Assembly: GCA_036554285.1 (NCBI GenBank)
Contig: DATBNO010000117.1
Coordinates: forward strand, 1 to 64,000
From: JADGGM01 sp025449955
Lineage (GTDB): Bacteria > Gemmatimonadota > Gemmatimonadetes > Gemmatimonadales > Gemmatimonadaceae
Direction of reading: 5' to 3'
DNA length: 64,000 bases
Shown here: piece after piece, positions 63,396 to 64,000 of the stretch
How the letters are laid out: every line of letters begins with the position of its first letter
How positions within the stretch are numbered: the stretch's first letter is position 1
Notes under the pieces: generated by a model
Databases searched by the model: none
What the model was told of the DNA's origin: nothing
Seen by the model: the letters and a program-made list of their open reading frames with translations, nothing else
Translations under genes and position numbers: made by a program

Positions 63396-64000
63396 CTACC
63401 AGATGTGCGCGCGCAGGCTGTCGGGGCGGACCATCGGATCGCCGTCCTTGCAGCCCCACGCCGCCTTGAACTCCGGCATGTTGGAGAATGGACCATCGAC
63501 GCGCCATTTGGCCGGCGCGTGCTCGTTCGTGTGGACCAACGTGCGCTGCATCTCGGGGCGTGTTTCCTCGCGCCACACCTGCGCCCAACCGAGGAAGAAG
63601 CGCTGCTCGGGCGTGAAGCCGTCGATGAGACCGGGCCGGCCCTTTTCCTGGAGCGACTTCTCCATCGCCAGGTACGCGATCTTGAGGCCGCCCAGGTCGG
63701 CGATGTTTTCGCCTTCCGTGAGCTTGCCGTTCACGTGCGTGCCGGAATCCACCACCGTGTAGCCGTTGAACTGGTCGACGACGAGCTTGGCTTGCGCGTC
63801 GTACTTGGCCGCATCCTCGGCCGTCCACCAATCGCGGAGATTGCCCTGGGGATCGAACTGGCGGCCTTCGTCATCGAAGCCGTGCGTCATCTCGTGTCCG
63901 ATCACCGCGCCCATCGCGCCGTAGTTCACTGCGTCATCGGCGTTGGGGTCGAAGAACGGCGGCTGCAGAATGCCCGCCGGGAACACGATCTCGTTCATCT
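63396..64000 (-). CDS. M13-family zinc metallopeptidase (neprilysin-like), C-terminal part
   Basis: The last 201 residues are present; the start is beyond the right edge. The zinc motif is in GAVIGHEMTHGFDDEG, followed by GENIADLGGL with the third ligand Glu, and the end CKDGDPMV with a C-terminal W. This matches the catalytic half of M13 peptidases (PepO-like), usually exported in diderms. It is convergent with the DUF4097 gene. Confidence 0.93.
   Translation of the reverse strand, partial: MNEIVFPAGILQPPFFDPNADDAVNYGAMGAVIGHEMTHGFDDEGRQFDPQGNLRDWWTAEDAAKYDAQAKLVVDQFNGYTVVDSGTHVNGKLTEGENIADLGGLKIAYLAMEKSLQEKGRPGLIDGFTPEQRFFLGWAQVWREETRPEMQRTLVHTNEHAPAKWRVDGPFSNMPEFKAAWGCKDGDPMVRPDSLRAHIW

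Noticed and set aside
1..64000. TTAGGC as a telomere-like repeat
   Set aside because: The copies are dispersed singly and in both orientations, never in tandem, so this is not a telomeric or satellite array.
1..64000. CRISPR array, tRNA, rRNA or insertion sequence
   Set aside because: Read on both strands, I saw no regularly spaced repeats, no tRNA-type T-loop with matching arms, and no transposase motif.

Overview
The window is high-GC DNA, about two-thirds G+C by eye, from a diderm bacterium. It encodes a PilQ secretin, a Pal-type OmpA lipoprotein and many periplasmic lipoproteins. Several features together fit Gemmatimonadota best: a pilMNOPQ block followed by aroC, a PadR regulator next to an 'ADOP'-type FtsX permease, a CTP-synthase-C-terminus-related protein, and many GTG starts with weak Shine-Dalgarno sites. 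That assignment is inferred from gene content and synteny; no phylogenetic marker was tested. I saw no rRNA, tRNA, CRISPR array, transposase or prophage.

Bases 1-16250 form one minus-strand block for type IV pili. Read in the transcribed direction it is pilS-like kinase, pilR-like sigma54 activator, a second kinase and a second NtrC-type activator (all joined by 4-base overlaps), then PilV-, PilW- and PilX-like pseudopilin genes, pilM-N-O-P-Q, a large Ig/propeller lipoprotein, an intrinsic terminator, and the start of aroC. Bases 16401-25893 run mostly rightward: a CorC/HlyC-type transporter overlapping arfB, a small exported protein on the other strand, mutY overlapping a short MprF-like lysyltransferase, then a DUF4129-DUF4350-MoxR-DUF58 operon. 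A convergent RDD-SpoIIM membrane protein and an HExxH lipoprotein (25860-30061) probably belong to the same functional set.

Bases 30205-49568 hold a mixed set: TsaC/Sua5, a soluble Ser/Thr kinase with DFS in place of DFG, a hybrid histidine kinase, an M16 protease, a DUF3857-transglutaminase protein, an unusual lower-GC gene pair (a secreted Ser-hydrolase-like lipoprotein plus a small lipoprotein), an esterase, a GT2/YdjC-deacetylase pair, a cyclopropane fatty acid synthase, an M15-like DUF5715 protein, Pal, a DUF1707 protein and AroH chorismate mutase. Bases 49829-53594 hold an F420/NADP-oxidoreductase-like protein followed by a compact copper operon: CsoR-like operators, copZ, a 28-residue membrane peptide, copA and csoR. 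The remainder holds a PAS sensor kinase, a membrane protein, a methyltransferase, PadR and its ADOP permease with a clear promoter/operator, a glutamine-amidotransferase-like protein, an exported protein, an ECF sigma/anti-sigma/DUF4097 operon, and the C-terminal part of an M13 metallopeptidase cut by the right edge.

The strongest signal not explained by genes is a dispersed 7-mer, GTTAGGC/GCCTAAC. I counted about 86 copies by hand, roughly ten times the composition expectation. It lies on both strands, almost entirely inside genes, at about one per 740 bases. The sister word GTTGGGC/GCCCAAC is also frequent. Density and spread resemble DNA uptake sequences or cyanobacterial HIP1, but the function is unknown to me. 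All counts are by eye and may be off by a few.
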